A stretch of 36,791 nucleotides of DNA from Clostridiales bacterium (GTDB lineage Bacteria; Bacillota; Clostridia; Lachnospirales; Anaerotignaceae), in assembly GCA_018364635.1 (NCBI GenBank), contig JAGZLR010000020.1, positions 1 to 36,791 of the forward strand, read 5' to 3'. This document shows positions 1 through 7,971 of the stretch, piece after piece (position 1 is the first letter of the stretch; each line of letters starts with the position of its first letter). The notes beneath the pieces were generated by a model. That model had not been told where the DNA came from, ran no database searches, and worked only from the letters and a program-made list of their open reading frames with translations. The translations under genes and the position numbers were made by a program.

Positions 1-114
1 TGGAAAGAGGTCATTAACAAGAGATTTGACACAAAGGCATTTGAAAGAGAGCATGGCAACATGTATAACCAATACTTAAAACAGACAACGACAAGACGAT
101 TCACAATTGCCTGA
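1..114 (+). CDS. C-terminal fragment of a phage-like protein (possibly YqaJ-type recombinase/endonuclease)
   Basis: The frame is open from the first base of the window and ends at TGA 112-114, giving 37 residues; the start lies outside the window. The fragment is basic and ends KQTTTRRFTIA. That ending, and the preceding aromatic/His-Gly-Asn stretch, remind me of the C-terminus of YqaJ-type viral recombinase/exonuclease proteins of Firmicute prophages, but this is recall from a short tail and is weak. No terminator hairpin is obvious after it, and a strong promoter follows 50 bp later. If the phage assignment is right, the left edge of the window is the end of a mobile element, which would fit the broken adaptor gene beside it. 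Confidence 0.4.
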   Translation, partial: WKEVINKRFDTKAFEREHGNMYNQYLKQTTTRRFTIA

Positions 115-164
115 GAAAAAAGAGGACTTCTCTTAGATAACACAAGATATATAAAAAATATTTG

Positions 165-193
165 TTGACGTACTATATATAGTGTTGTATAAT
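165..193 (+). promoter_or_regulatory. Strong sigma-70-type promoter with palindromic operator-like spacer
   Basis: TTGACG (165-170), a 17-nt spacer and TATAAT (188-193) match the housekeeping promoter consensus almost perfectly. The spacer holds the perfect 12-bp palindrome ACTATATATAGT (172-183), a plausible repressor site (inference). The predicted transcription start near 200 falls exactly where similarity to the RND adaptor begins, so no normal leader or ribosome binding site separates promoter and coding sequence. This suggests the promoter belonged to another gene before a rearrangement. Confidence 0.7.
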
Positions 194-248
194 AATAATA
201 AAGACTGTTTTAAATTACAATCAGGCAAAAACAAATTACGATATTTTA

Positions 249-1031
249 GTGAATCAGACAGTAAAAGAAAATACAAGAAAAGCAGAAGACAGTTTAAATC
301 AAGCACAGGCATCTTTGCAGTCTATTGCAGCACAAAGGGCAGTTTATGAACAGAGTTTGTCAGACTGTACTGTGACAGCGCCAATTTCTGGCATTGTACA
401 GGAATGTAATGTAACAGAAGGAGCTATATTGTCAGGCGGGACGCCGTTTGTATTGGTCAATTTGGATACTGTAAAAGTTGTGTTAAATATTTCGGAAAGT
501 ATGGTCTCAAAAGTAAATACAGGTGATAAAGTAGAAATTTCTGTGCCATCATATTCAGAAGACAAATTTACAGGTGAGATATCAACAGTAGCACCTGGAG
601 CTAACGCGGATGGCACCTATGATGTTACGATTGAGGTTGATAATGCAGACGGCGTTTTAAAGGCAGGCATGTTTGCTCAAGCTGATTTTGTGAAAAACAG
701 CTCGGATCAATGTATCGTTTTAGATCGCAATGCTGTCGTATCAGATAGTCAAGGTGATTATGTATTTTCAGTAAACGAGGACAGTACTGTCTCAAAATTA
801 CCGGTAGTGACAGGCATTGACACAGGAGAAAAAATTGAAATTATCAATGGTGTTGATGAGAATATGACAATTGTAACTAGTGGAAATACCTATCTTTCTG
901 AGGGAGATCAGGTACATATTGTAACGGAAGAGAACGATGCTTCCGCCGATTCTTTTGATGAAAAAGATGAGACAACACCACAGGATGACAAAAAGGAGGA
1001 GTCTATTGATGTTGACGAAACTTTCAATTAA
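249..1031 (+). CDS. RND efflux periplasmic adaptor (HlyD/MFP family), 5'-truncated, probable pseudogene
   Basis: This is the membrane-fusion subunit of a tripartite-type RND exporter. Visible parts are the second half of the coiled-coil hairpin (residues about 1-35), the returning half of the lipoyl/barrel-sandwich domain (DCTVTAPISGIVQECNV), the beta-barrel domain, and an acidic, Lys/Asp/Glu-rich tail. The signal peptide or lipid anchor, the first lipoyl half and the first coiled-coil helix are absent. About 260 residues remain of a family that normally has roughly 350-450. Adaptor-like sequence continues in frame upstream of the GTG at 249 to about position 201 (residues such as LNYNQAKTNYDIL), then changes abruptly into promoter DNA, so the gene was cut rather than started here. 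The GTG has no Shine-Dalgarno sequence. The 3' end overlaps the permease start by 23 bp, as in an intact operon. It could still carry transcription into the permease. Confidence 0.8.
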   Translation: MNQTVKENTRKAEDSLNQAQASLQSIAAQRAVYEQSLSDCTVTAPISGIVQECNVTEGAILSGGTPFVLVNLDTVKVVLNISESMVSKVNTGDKVEISVPSYSEDKFTGEISTVAPGANADGTYDVTIEVDNADGVLKAGMFAQADFVKNSSDQCIVLDRNAVVSDSQGDYVFSVNEDSTVSKLPVVTGIDTGEKIEIINGVDENMTIVTSGNTYLSEGDQVHIVTEENDASADSFDEKDETTPQDDKKEESIDVDETFN

Positions 1032-4000
1032 AAGGCCTGTCACTACGATCATGGTTATATTGATGGTGTTTCTCGGTGGTATGGTTGCCTATAGAAGTAT
1101 GGAGTTAGCCTATATGCCATCAACAGACACGCCAATGATTATGGTAATGTCATCTTATTCTGGGTGTGGACCAGAAGAAATGGAAAGCCTTGTGACAGAA
1201 CCTATTGAGGAAACTCTGGCGACATTAACTGATGTAGATACTATTACTTCTTCAACATCTTTAGGATCTTCAAGGGTTATGGTTGAGTTTGTAGAAGGTG
1301 TTGATTTGGATCAAAAAACGAATGATATAAGGGATAAGCTAGATCGAGTTTCCAGACAATTGCCAGAAGATGCTGATGAGCCATCTATTATGAAAATGGA
1401 TATGAATCAGAGTAGTACGATGATTGGTGTGACTAGTGATAAGATGAATTCTACACAGTTATATACTTTTGTTGAGGACAAAATTAGTCCGATGATCGAA
1501 CGGGTTAGCGGCGTAGCTTCTGTGGAGATTATGGGTGGAAATGAAAAAGAGATTAGGATTATTGTTAGTCCAGAAAAATTAAAGGGATATGGTATTTCTA
1601 TAAGTACCATTTCAAGTGCACTGAAATCGGAAAATATCAATACACCAGCTGGCTCGATTCAACAAGGGAATCAGGATATGGATATGAGAGCTGTTGGTGA
1701 GTTTGAATCCATTGATGAGATCAAAAATCTTCCTATTGCTACTAGTGACGGTCATGTGATACATATTTCAGATGTAGCTAAAGTTGAAGAAGTAGAGAAA
1801 GAAAAGAGTATGCTTTCTTTAATCAATGGGGAAGAAGGCATTATGATATCTGCAACAAAACAGTCAGATGCTAATGTCGTGACAGTTACAGATAATTTGT
1901 TAGCTGCTATGTCAGAAATTGAGAGTGTCTATCCTGAACTTCATTTGACGATGATGACAAATACTGCGGACTACATTAAGACATCTATCAATAATGTGGT
2001 AGAAACTGCTTTTCAGTCTGCGTTCATAGCAGTATTTGTATTGTTGCTGTTTTTAAGGGATTGGAAATCCTCTTTGATTATTGGTGTATCGATCCCCACA
2101 TCTATTATGGCAACATTTGGACTGATGTACTGCGCTGGTATGACTATGAATACAATTTCTATGGGTGGTATTGTCATTGGAATTGGAATGCTGGTAGACA
2201 ATTCTGTTGTCGTGCTAGAAAATATTAATACTTATTATCAAAGAGGATATGGGCCATATGAAGCGGCTGAAAAAGGAACTGTGGAGGTTGCCATGGCTGT
2301 TACAGCGTCTACTCTTACCTCTGTAGCTGTGTTTGGGCCTCTCATTTTTGTTACTGGGATGATTGGCACAATGCTCAAGGAACTTTCGTTTACAATATGT
2401 TTTGCTTTGCTAGCATCGTTGATTGTTTCTCTTACATTTGTTCCGATGGCAAGCTCTAGATTACTGAGCGCTCAAGAGAAGAAGACAAAAAAGAAACATG
2501 GCATATTGACTTATATAGGAGGTCTTTGGTTATATTGTTTAGATAGTGTGGACGGATTTTATAGAAAAGTTCTTCAGGCGGCGTTGAGGCATAAGATAAC
2601 TACAATTTTTATTGTTATGGGATGTTTTTTAGGGAGTCTTTGTGTAGTTCCAATGATGGGGATGGATTTGATGAGTAGCACTGACGAAAGTGCGTGTTCC
2701 ATTTCTATTGATATGCCAAATGGTACTGTATATGAAAAGACACAGGAGATGCTCTATGAAGTAATGGAAACGGTGGGAGACATTCCGGAAACAGAAACGA
2801 TGTATGCGATGGTAAGAGGAAGTGGATCGGCAAGCATTAACTATAATTTAGTAGATAAAGAAGAACGTACAAGAAGCACAGATGAAATTGTAAATGAGAT
2901 CCAAAAGAAAATAGAGAATATTGCAGGGGCTGAAATATCTGTTTCCGCGTCTTCCAATGCTATGGGAAGTATGGGTGGAGTTTCAAACTTAAATTTAAAG
3001 ATTACAGGGCCAGACTCTGACACATTAAATAGAATTGCCAACGATATTATAGAAAAGTTAAACAGAATTGAAGGCGCAGAAGATCTGGAAAGTAGCATGG
3101 AAGATTCTGTACCAGAAGTAACATTTAAAATTAATCGGGATAAGGCAGCAAAGTATGGTGTATCTACATCATCTATTGCAAGTACCATAAATTCTGCTGT
3201 AAAAGGTGTGACTGCCTCCACTTATAAAAAAGATGGCACAGAGGAAGACATTATAATTATGTATGATCCAGATCAGGTGAAATACTTAGAGGATATCAAA
3301 AATATTACCATTACAACATCCTCCGGAGCAGTAATTCCGATTACAGAGGTGGCAGAGATCAATGTAAGTCAAGGGGCAATTTCCATTTCAAGAGAGAATC
3401 AGCAGAGATATATTACGATATCAGGAAATTTTCAAGGATATGATACCGGTTCTGTTCAGATGATGGTAGAAGAGCAATTAAATGATTACGTATTTCCAGA
3501 TAATTATTCCTATAGTTTTGGCGGAAATATGGAAATGATGAATGATATGTTTTCTAATTTATCAGTCGTTATGTTAGTAGCAGTACTTTTGGTATATATG
3601 ATTATGGCAAGTCAATTTGAATCGATTCTTTATCCGTTCATCGTTATGTTTTCTATGCCGCTTGCTATTACTGGAGGTATTGTGGGACTATTTATGACTG
3701 GTATGTCTATTACAACTACGGCTATGATGGGATTTATTATGCTCGTGGGTATGGTTGTAAATAATGCGATTGTTTTAGTAGATTATACAAATCAACTGAG
3801 AATACATCAAAATAAGGATTGTGAAGAAGCCTTATTGGAAGCAGGACCTTCTAGATTAAGACCAATTCTTATGACAACATTGACAACAATAATTGGTCTT
3901 GTACCAATGGCTGTTGCTACCTCTAGTGGTATGGAGACTCAGCAGCCTTTGGGTATTGCTGTCATTTTTGGTTTATCTATTTCCACAGTGATTACTCTTA

Positions 4001-4116
4001 TTTTGATTCCTGTGTTGTATTCTATAGTAAACAATACACAGTGGAAGATAAAACAACTCTATAGGAAATGGATAGAAAAATATAATTCAGAGGAAATAAT
4101 TGGATCAGATAATTGA
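1009..4116 (+). CDS. RND efflux permease, HAE1/AcrB-type (MMPL/ACR_tran superfamily)
   Basis: Inner-membrane proton-driven exporter of about 1035 residues, the usual length for AcrB-like permeases. I start it at ATG 1009, preceded by AAGGAGGA at 993-1000, because this gives the classic N-terminus MLTKLSIKRPVTTIM; an upstream in-frame ATG at 937 lies inside the adaptor and has no such support. Features seen are TM1, a first large extracytoplasmic loop with the SGCGPEEMESLVTEPIEE element, a TM block with GIGMLVDNSVVVLENI (the proton-relay helix region), a second loop starting near MGMDLMSSTDE, and a final TM block with GMVVNNAIVLVDYTNQLR. The substrate is unknown. No outer-membrane factor is nearby, as expected in a monoderm. 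The adaptor is truncated, so the pump may be impaired in this strain. Confidence 0.93.
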   Translation: MLTKLSIKRPVTTIMVILMVFLGGMVAYRSMELAYMPSTDTPMIMVMSSYSGCGPEEMESLVTEPIEETLATLTDVDTITSSTSLGSSRVMVEFVEGVDLDQKTNDIRDKLDRVSRQLPEDADEPSIMKMDMNQSSTMIGVTSDKMNSTQLYTFVEDKISPMIERVSGVASVEIMGGNEKEIRIIVSPEKLKGYGISISTISSALKSENINTPAGSIQQGNQDMDMRAVGEFESIDEIKNLPIATSDGHVIHISDVAKVEEVEKEKSMLSLINGEEGIMISATKQSDANVVTVTDNLLAAMSEIESVYPELHLTMMTNTADYIKTSINNVVETAFQSAFIAVFVLLLFLRDWKSSLIIGVSIPTSIMATFGLMYCAGMTMNTISMGGIVIGIGMLVDNSVVVLENINTYYQRGYGPYEAAEKGTVEVAMAVTASTLTSVAVFGPLIFVTGMIGTMLKELSFTICFALLASLIVSLTFVPMASSRLLSAQEKKTKKKHGILTYIGGLWLYCLDSVDGFYRKVLQAALRHKITTIFIVMGCFLGSLCVVPMMGMDLMSSTDESACSISIDMPNGTVYEKTQEMLYEVMETVGDIPETETMYAMVRGSGSASINYNLVDKEERTRSTDEIVNEIQKKIENIAGAEISVSASSNAMGSMGGVSNLNLKITGPDSDTLNRIANDIIEKLNRIEGAEDLESSMEDSVPEVTFKINRDKAAKYGVSTSSIASTINSAVKGVTASTYKKDGTEEDIIIMYDPDQVKYLEDIKNITITTSSGAVIPITEVAEINVSQGAISISRENQQRYITISGNFQGYDTGSVQMMVEEQLNDYVFPDNYSYSFGGNMEMMNDMFSNLSVVMLVAVLLVYMIMASQFESILYPFIVMFSMPLAITGGIVGLFMTGMSITTTAMMGFIMLVGMVVNNAIVLVDYTNQLRIHQNKDCEEALLEAGPSRLRPILMTTLTTIIGLVPMAVATSSGMETQQPLGIAVIFGLSISTVITLILIPVLYSIVNNTQWKIKQLYRKWIEKYNSEEIIGSDN

Positions 4117-4160
4117 ACAAGTAGGAGCCTGGGACTCAATAAAAATTGGGAGGATAATAG

Positions 4161-4790
4161 ATGAGGAAAAAGAATTATGTAGTTACAATTGGACGTGAAA
4201 ATGGAAGCTATGGCCATGAAATTGGAAAAATGTTAGCTGAAAGGCTCGGTATTCCTTTTTATGATTCTGAGCTTATTCAAGAAGCTGCAAAAAAGAGTGG
4301 AGTAGATGAAGATACATTAAAAAAAATAGATGAGAGTAAAGATACCAGTCTGTTGTTTTCAATCGCAATGAATATTTTTCCATACCCAAGTAAGATGGAG
4401 AAGCTTGATGGACTTTCTCTTGGCGATAAATTGTTTATGGTACAAAAAGAAATCCTAAAAAAATATGCTTCGGAAGGTCCTTGTGTTATTGTGGGCAGAT
4501 GCAGTAATTATGTATTGAAAAAGGAATTTAATTGTATCAATATTTTTGTATATAGTTCATTTCAAAAACGAGTACAGGCGATGATGGAACTGAATAAAGT
4601 TTCTTATGAGGAAGCAGAGGAGTATGTTAAGCGAGCAGATAAAAAAAGAGCAAATTACTATAACTATTACACAGGTATGATATGGGGAAAGGCAGAAGGG
4701 TATGATCTACTGTTGGATAGTGGACAGCTAGATTTGCAACAGTGTGTAACATTGTTAGAACATTATGTTTCTCTAAGAATGGAAAAATAG
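4161..4790 (+). CDS. Cytidylate kinase-like family protein (Cytidylate_kin2)
   Basis: Predicted cytoplasmic nucleotide kinase-like protein of 209 residues. The N-terminus VVTIGRENGSYGHEIGKMLAERLGIPFYD follows the degenerate P-loop pattern of the CMP-kinase-like family (GREfGSgGreIg), with the catalytic substrate unknown. A central VIVGRCSNYVL segment and a FVYSSFQKRVQAMME segment match the NMP-binding and lid parts of the family. ATG 4161 has GGGAGG at 4148-4153. It lies 44 bp after the RND permease and probably shares its transcript, then ends at a bidirectional terminator. These proteins are common in Clostridia and often sit beside transporter genes, but no function is established that I can name. 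Confidence 0.8.
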   Translation: MRKKNYVVTIGRENGSYGHEIGKMLAERLGIPFYDSELIQEAAKKSGVDEDTLKKIDESKDTSLLFSIAMNIFPYPSKMEKLDGLSLGDKLFMVQKEILKKYASEGPCVIVGRCSNYVLKKEFNCINIFVYSSFQKRVQAMMELNKVSYEEAEEYVKRADKKRANYYNYYTGMIWGKAEGYDLLLDSGQLDLQQCVTLLEHYVSLRMEK

Positions 4791-4791
4791 A

Positions 4792-4822
4792 AAAAAGGCC
4801 GCAAGTTTTTTGCGGTCTTTTT
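4792..4822. terminator. Bidirectional intrinsic terminator
   Basis: A hairpin with a 13-bp stem (one G-T pair) flanked by A-run and T-run (AAAAAGGCCGCAA / TTGCGGTCTTTTT) separates the converging cytidylate-kinase-like gene and asnB. It can serve both strands. Confidence 0.9.
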
Positions 4823-4843
4823 GTGTATCTAAAGGTGATAGGT

Positions 4844-6697
4844 TTAAAGTAGAACTTCAATATGATATTTCTTAAACCATTCATTAATTTGTAAAAGATA
4901 GGCAATCATTTGAGGACCTGCCATCAATTGGCCATACCAAGGCTTTCCATAGTCCTTGGGAGAAGATAAAAATTGCAGAACTTTCTTTTGATCTATGAAC
5001 TGATTGATCGGTTCCGATGTACAGCCTAGAATACTTCGTAGACGGTCTGTTAAAAGAGATTCATAGGCTGGGTCATAGGTTTTTGGATAAGGACTCTTTG
5101 GACGAAATAGTATTTCGTCTGGTACAAAACCGCGGGCAGCTTCACGCAGTAGACCTTTTACAATGCCGTCTTTTGATTTCATTTCCCATGGCACATTCCA
5201 AAGGTATTCAATCATTCTGTGGTCGGCAAAAGGAACACGGGCCTCCAAACCAGAATACATGCTGGTGCGATCCATACGGTTGAGGAGTGTCTGCATAAAC
5301 CATCTCAAATTGAGCCATGAAATACGTCTGCGAAGTTTCTCTTCTTCTGTTTCATCACCATAAAGAGGCGTTTCGCTGACAGAAGCTTCATAAGTTTTTT
5401 TGACATAAGAATCCATTTGAAGTTCTTCCAAAAAGTCAGAGCGCAGAAGCATTTTGCGAGGCGCCAGATCGGGTGTCCAAGGGAAAGTGTTTGCAGTCAA
5501 AAATTCTTTTTTGTGAAACCATGGATAACCTCCAAAAATTTCATCAGCACATTCGCCTGTGAGTACAACCTTATGGGTATGGCTAACAACAGAACAAAAG
5601 TAGAGAAGGGAACTATCTACATCCGCCATACATGGCAAGTCATGGGCTTCTACGGAGGCAGAAAGATAATCAGCTAAATCGGTGTGGTTGCATTCCAAAT
5701 AATGATGATCTGTATTTAAATATTTCACCATTTTTTCTACATATGGTCTGTCCTGTGATGGCTGAAATGTGCTGGAATGGAAATATTTTTGGTTGTCTGT
5801 AAAGTCGAAAGAAAATGTTGTCAGCTGTTTGCCTTCCGATTGTAGTTGTCTTGCGCAGACGGAGGAGACGATACTACTGTCAATACCGCCGGAAAGAAAG
5901 GTACAAACAGGAACATCGGAAAGCATTTGTTTTTTAATGGAATCTTGGAGCAAAAAGGACGTCTTTTCGACAGTTTTTTCATAGGAATCATCGTGAGGAT
6001 GACTTTCTAGTTTCCAGTAAGTATGTTCCGAGGCGCTGTTGACATCATAGGAGAGAAAGGTTCCAGGAAGAATTTCATGAATATGTTTAAACACACCACA
6101 ACCGTTGGTGCGAGCTGGACCAATGCTGAAAATTTCGTTTAGACCATTGATATCTACTTGAGCGCGAATGCCTGGAAATTGCAATAACGCTTTCAGCTCA
6201 GATGCAAAAATCAACGTACCTTGCAAGAAGGTGTAAAAGAGCGGTTTTATGCCAGAACGATCACGGAATAAATAAATTTTTTTGTTTTTGGGGTCCAACC
6301 AGGCAAAGGCAAAAATGCCATTTAATTTTTTTACAAAATCAGGGCCTTCTATCAGAAGACCATTTAAAATTACCTCAGTATCTGATGCTGTAGTGAATTC
6401 CACACCTTTTTGTATTAACTCTTTTTTTAGGTCCAGCATATTATAGATTTCACCGTTATGAACGATGACCCCTTGTTTTCCCGAAAAGGTACGAGTAATC
6501 GGCTGTGTTCCTGTTTCTAGATCAAGAATAGAAAGACGGACGTGGGCAAGGCCTGCGTTTTCGTTGAGATAGATGCCGTCATCATCAGGCCCTCGTCTGC
6601 GCAAGGCATGTTGCATATTGTTTAAGATAGAATAATATTTGGATGGCTCCTTTGAAAACTGTTGATTTGGATGAAAAAAACCTGCAATTCCGCACAT
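4844..6697 (-). CDS. asnB: Asparagine synthase (glutamine-hydrolysing), AsnB
   Basis: Makes asparagine from aspartate, ATP and glutamine in the cytoplasm. The protein has 617 residues. The N-terminal class II glutaminase domain begins MCGIAGFF with the nucleophile Cys2, followed by RRRGPDDDG (residues 33-41) and the NGEIYN loop at 81-86. The synthetase domain carries the PP-loop FLSGGIDSS (residues 267-275), which binds ATP. The start at 6697 is fixed by the need for Cys2 and by AAGGAGGA just upstream on this strand. It lies 12 bp downstream of dapA, so both are probably one transcript, linking asparagine and diaminopimelate/lysine synthesis from aspartate. No T-box or other leader is seen. 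Clostridial relatives of this length are typical AsnB; a role in amidating another product cannot be excluded. Confidence 0.93.
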   Translation of the reverse strand: MCGIAGFFHPNQQFSKEPSKYYSILNNMQHALRRRGPDDDGIYLNENAGLAHVRLSILDLETGTQPITRTFSGKQGVIVHNGEIYNMLDLKKELIQKGVEFTTASDTEVILNGLLIEGPDFVKKLNGIFAFAWLDPKNKKIYLFRDRSGIKPLFYTFLQGTLIFASELKALLQFPGIRAQVDINGLNEIFSIGPARTNGCGVFKHIHEILPGTFLSYDVNSASEHTYWKLESHPHDDSYEKTVEKTSFLLQDSIKKQMLSDVPVCTFLSGGIDSSIVSSVCARQLQSEGKQLTTFSFDFTDNQKYFHSSTFQPSQDRPYVEKMVKYLNTDHHYLECNHTDLADYLSASVEAHDLPCMADVDSSLLYFCSVVSHTHKVVLTGECADEIFGGYPWFHKKEFLTANTFPWTPDLAPRKMLLRSDFLEELQMDSYVKKTYEASVSETPLYGDETEEEKLRRRISWLNLRWFMQTLLNRMDRTSMYSGLEARVPFADHRMIEYLWNVPWEMKSKDGIVKGLLREAARGFVPDEILFRPKSPYPKTYDPAYESLLTDRLRSILGCTSEPINQFIDQKKVLQFLSSPKDYGKPWYGQLMAGPQMIAYLLQINEWFKKYHIEVLL

Positions 6698-6709
6698 AGG
6701 TGTTCCTCC

Positions 6710-7597
6710 TTATAGAATATGATAAAATTTCATCAGACGTAAAAGTTCCGCCTGGCCTGCTAACGAAAATGGTGCGAGAGGTGGACGGCATTCTCCAGAA
6801 ACAAAACCCATGAAGTTGACGGCAGCCTTTATTGGTATTGGATTTACATCAGAAAATAGAGATGTGATGAGAGGAAGATATTCTAGTTGCAATTTTTGGC
6901 TCTCTATGAGGTTTCCCTTGAAGAAACTTTCACACATCTGATGGACAACTTGAGGAATAATGTTAGATAAAACAGAGATGACCCCTTTGCCGCCTAAGGA
7001 TAGGATTGGAACAACTTGATCGTCATTACCAGAATAAAGTGGCAGTTCATCGCCGCAGAGTGCTGAAACTTTTGCAGTTTGGGTGATATTTGAGGCAGCG
7101 TCTTTTAATCCTACGATGTTTGGAATTTGACTTAACTCCTGACAAGTTTCGGGGGTGATGTTGAGTCCAGTACGACTAGGAACGTTATAGAGGATAATTG
7201 GCAACTCAACAGCAGACGCAATAGCAGAAAAATGGTGAGTCAAGCCAAACTGAGAAGTTTTATTGTAATATGGTGTAACAGATAGGAGACCGTCAGCACC
7301 GGCCGCCGCCGCGACCTTTGCTTTTTTTATAGCTTTTGCAGTATCATTACTGCCGGCGCCGGCAATCAGTGGAATACGATGATTATTATACTCCACAGCG
7401 GAGGAGATCAGTTTTTCATACTCATAATCGGAAAGGGTAGATGCCTCTCCAGTTGTACCAGCGATGACAAGTGCATCAGCACGATTATCTACTTGAAAAT
7501 CAATTAGTTCTTTTAAAGTATCAAAATTGATTTTACCGCTTTCATTCATGGGTGTGATTAAAGCTGTGCCGACTCCTGTAAATAATAATTTTTTCAT
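6710..7597 (-). CDS. dapA: 4-hydroxy-tetrahydrodipicolinate synthase (DapA)
   Basis: Condenses pyruvate with aspartate semialdehyde, the first step towards diaminopimelate and lysine. It is 295 residues, the standard length of this TIM-barrel family. Seen in sequence are GTALITPM at the N-terminus, AGTTGEASTL (TTGE at residues 48-51, pyruvate/substrate site), YNVPSRTG (Tyr137) and GLKDAASN with the Schiff-base Lys165. ATG 7597 is preceded by AAAGGA on this strand. The gene is first in the dapA-asnB unit, behind a TTCACA-17-TAAAAT promoter that is back to back with the riboflavin promoter. Related N-acetylneuraminate lyases and other class I aldolases share the fold, but the motif set favours DapA. 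No lysine riboswitch is visible in the short leader. Confidence 0.92.
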   Translation of the reverse strand: MKKLLFTGVGTALITPMNESGKINFDTLKELIDFQVDNRADALVIAGTTGEASTLSDYEYEKLISSAVEYNNHRIPLIAGAGSNDTAKAIKKAKVAAAAGADGLLSVTPYYNKTSQFGLTHHFSAIASAVELPIILYNVPSRTGLNITPETCQELSQIPNIVGLKDAASNITQTAKVSALCGDELPLYSGNDDQVVPILSLGGKGVISVLSNIIPQVVHQMCESFFKGNLIESQKLQLEYLPLITSLFSDVNPIPIKAAVNFMGFVSGECRPPLAPFSLAGQAELLRLMKFYHIL

Positions 7598-7626
7598 GGG
7601 GATCGTTCCTTTGAAAAGTTTAATAC

Positions 7627-7655
7627 ATTTTATGAAAAAAAATTGAAAATGTGAA
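7627..7655 (-). promoter_or_regulatory. Putative promoter for dapA-asnB
   Basis: On the minus strand TTCACA (7650-7655), a 17-nt spacer and TAAAAT (7627-7632) lie about 30 bp upstream of the dapA start. It is divergent from the riboflavin promoter, whose -35 box begins only 13 bp away. Confidence 0.55.
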
Positions 7656-7667
7656 AATGTTATTTAC

Positions 7668-7695
7668 TTGACAAACTTATTTTTTGCAGTATAAT
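7668..7695 (+). promoter_or_regulatory. Promoter of the riboflavin operon
   Basis: TTGACA (7668-7673), a 16-nt spacer and TATAAT (7690-7695) form a consensus promoter ending about 20 bp before the FMN riboswitch. Confidence 0.85.
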
Positions 7696-7715
7696 AAACC
7701 TAAAAGTGCATATAG

Positions 7716-7825
7716 ATCTTCAGGGTTTGGTGAAATTCCATATCGGCGGTAAAGCCCGCGAGCCTTTTAAGGCATGATCCGGTGACACTCCGGAGCCGAC
7801 AGTTAAAGTCTGGATAGAAGAAGAT
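7716..7825 (+). promoter_or_regulatory. FMN riboswitch (RFN element)
   Basis: The conserved RFN core is plain: ATCTTCAGGG at the 5' side, GGTGAAATTCC, GGCGGTAAAGCCCGCGAGC, GATCCGGTG, ACTCCGGAGCCGACAGT and the closing TGGATAGAAGAAGAT. The P1 stem pairs ATCTTC (7716-7721) with GAAGAT (7820-7825). It binds FMN and lowers expression of the downstream ribD-ribE-ribBA-ribH genes. The expression platform is transcriptional, because two T-tailed hairpins follow before ribD. Confidence 0.97.
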
Positions 7826-7858
7826 AACTTGATTGACAGTTTTTGTCGTTGGTGTTTT

Positions 7859-7896
7859 TACCCTGAGAAATTTTTTATTTCTCAGGGTATTTTTTT
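7859..7896 (+). terminator. First riboswitch-controlled terminator
   Basis: The stem pairs TACCCTGAGAAAT with ATTTCTCAGGGTA and is followed by a run of seven T. It begins 33 nt after the riboswitch aptamer and is the expected off-state hairpin. Confidence 0.9.
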
Positions 7897-7905
7897 CCTT
7901 TTGGT

Positions 7906-7943
7906 ATTGCCCTGAAATGATGGTTTTTCAGGGCAATTTTTTT
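7906..7943 (+). terminator. Second, tandem terminator before ribD
   Basis: The stem pairs ATTGCCCTGAAA (7906-7917) with TTTCAGGGCAAT (7926-7937), with an 8-nt loop and a T7 tail, starting 9 nt after the T-run of the first terminator. It shares the CCCTGA/TCAGGG core with the first hairpin, so it may be a duplicated copy. It ends only 28 bp before the preferred ribD start. Confidence 0.85.
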
Positions 7944-7971
7944 GTAAAAAGAATTGGGGTGGAGAATGAAA

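Noticed and set aside
937..1008. Upstream ATG at 937 as start of the RND permease
   Set aside because: It lies inside the adaptor frame region and gives a polar N-terminus; ATG 1009 has a strong ribosome binding site and the family N-terminus.
7598..7667. Lysine riboswitch controlling dapA
   Set aside because: The leader is far too short to hold one and no L-box motif is seen.
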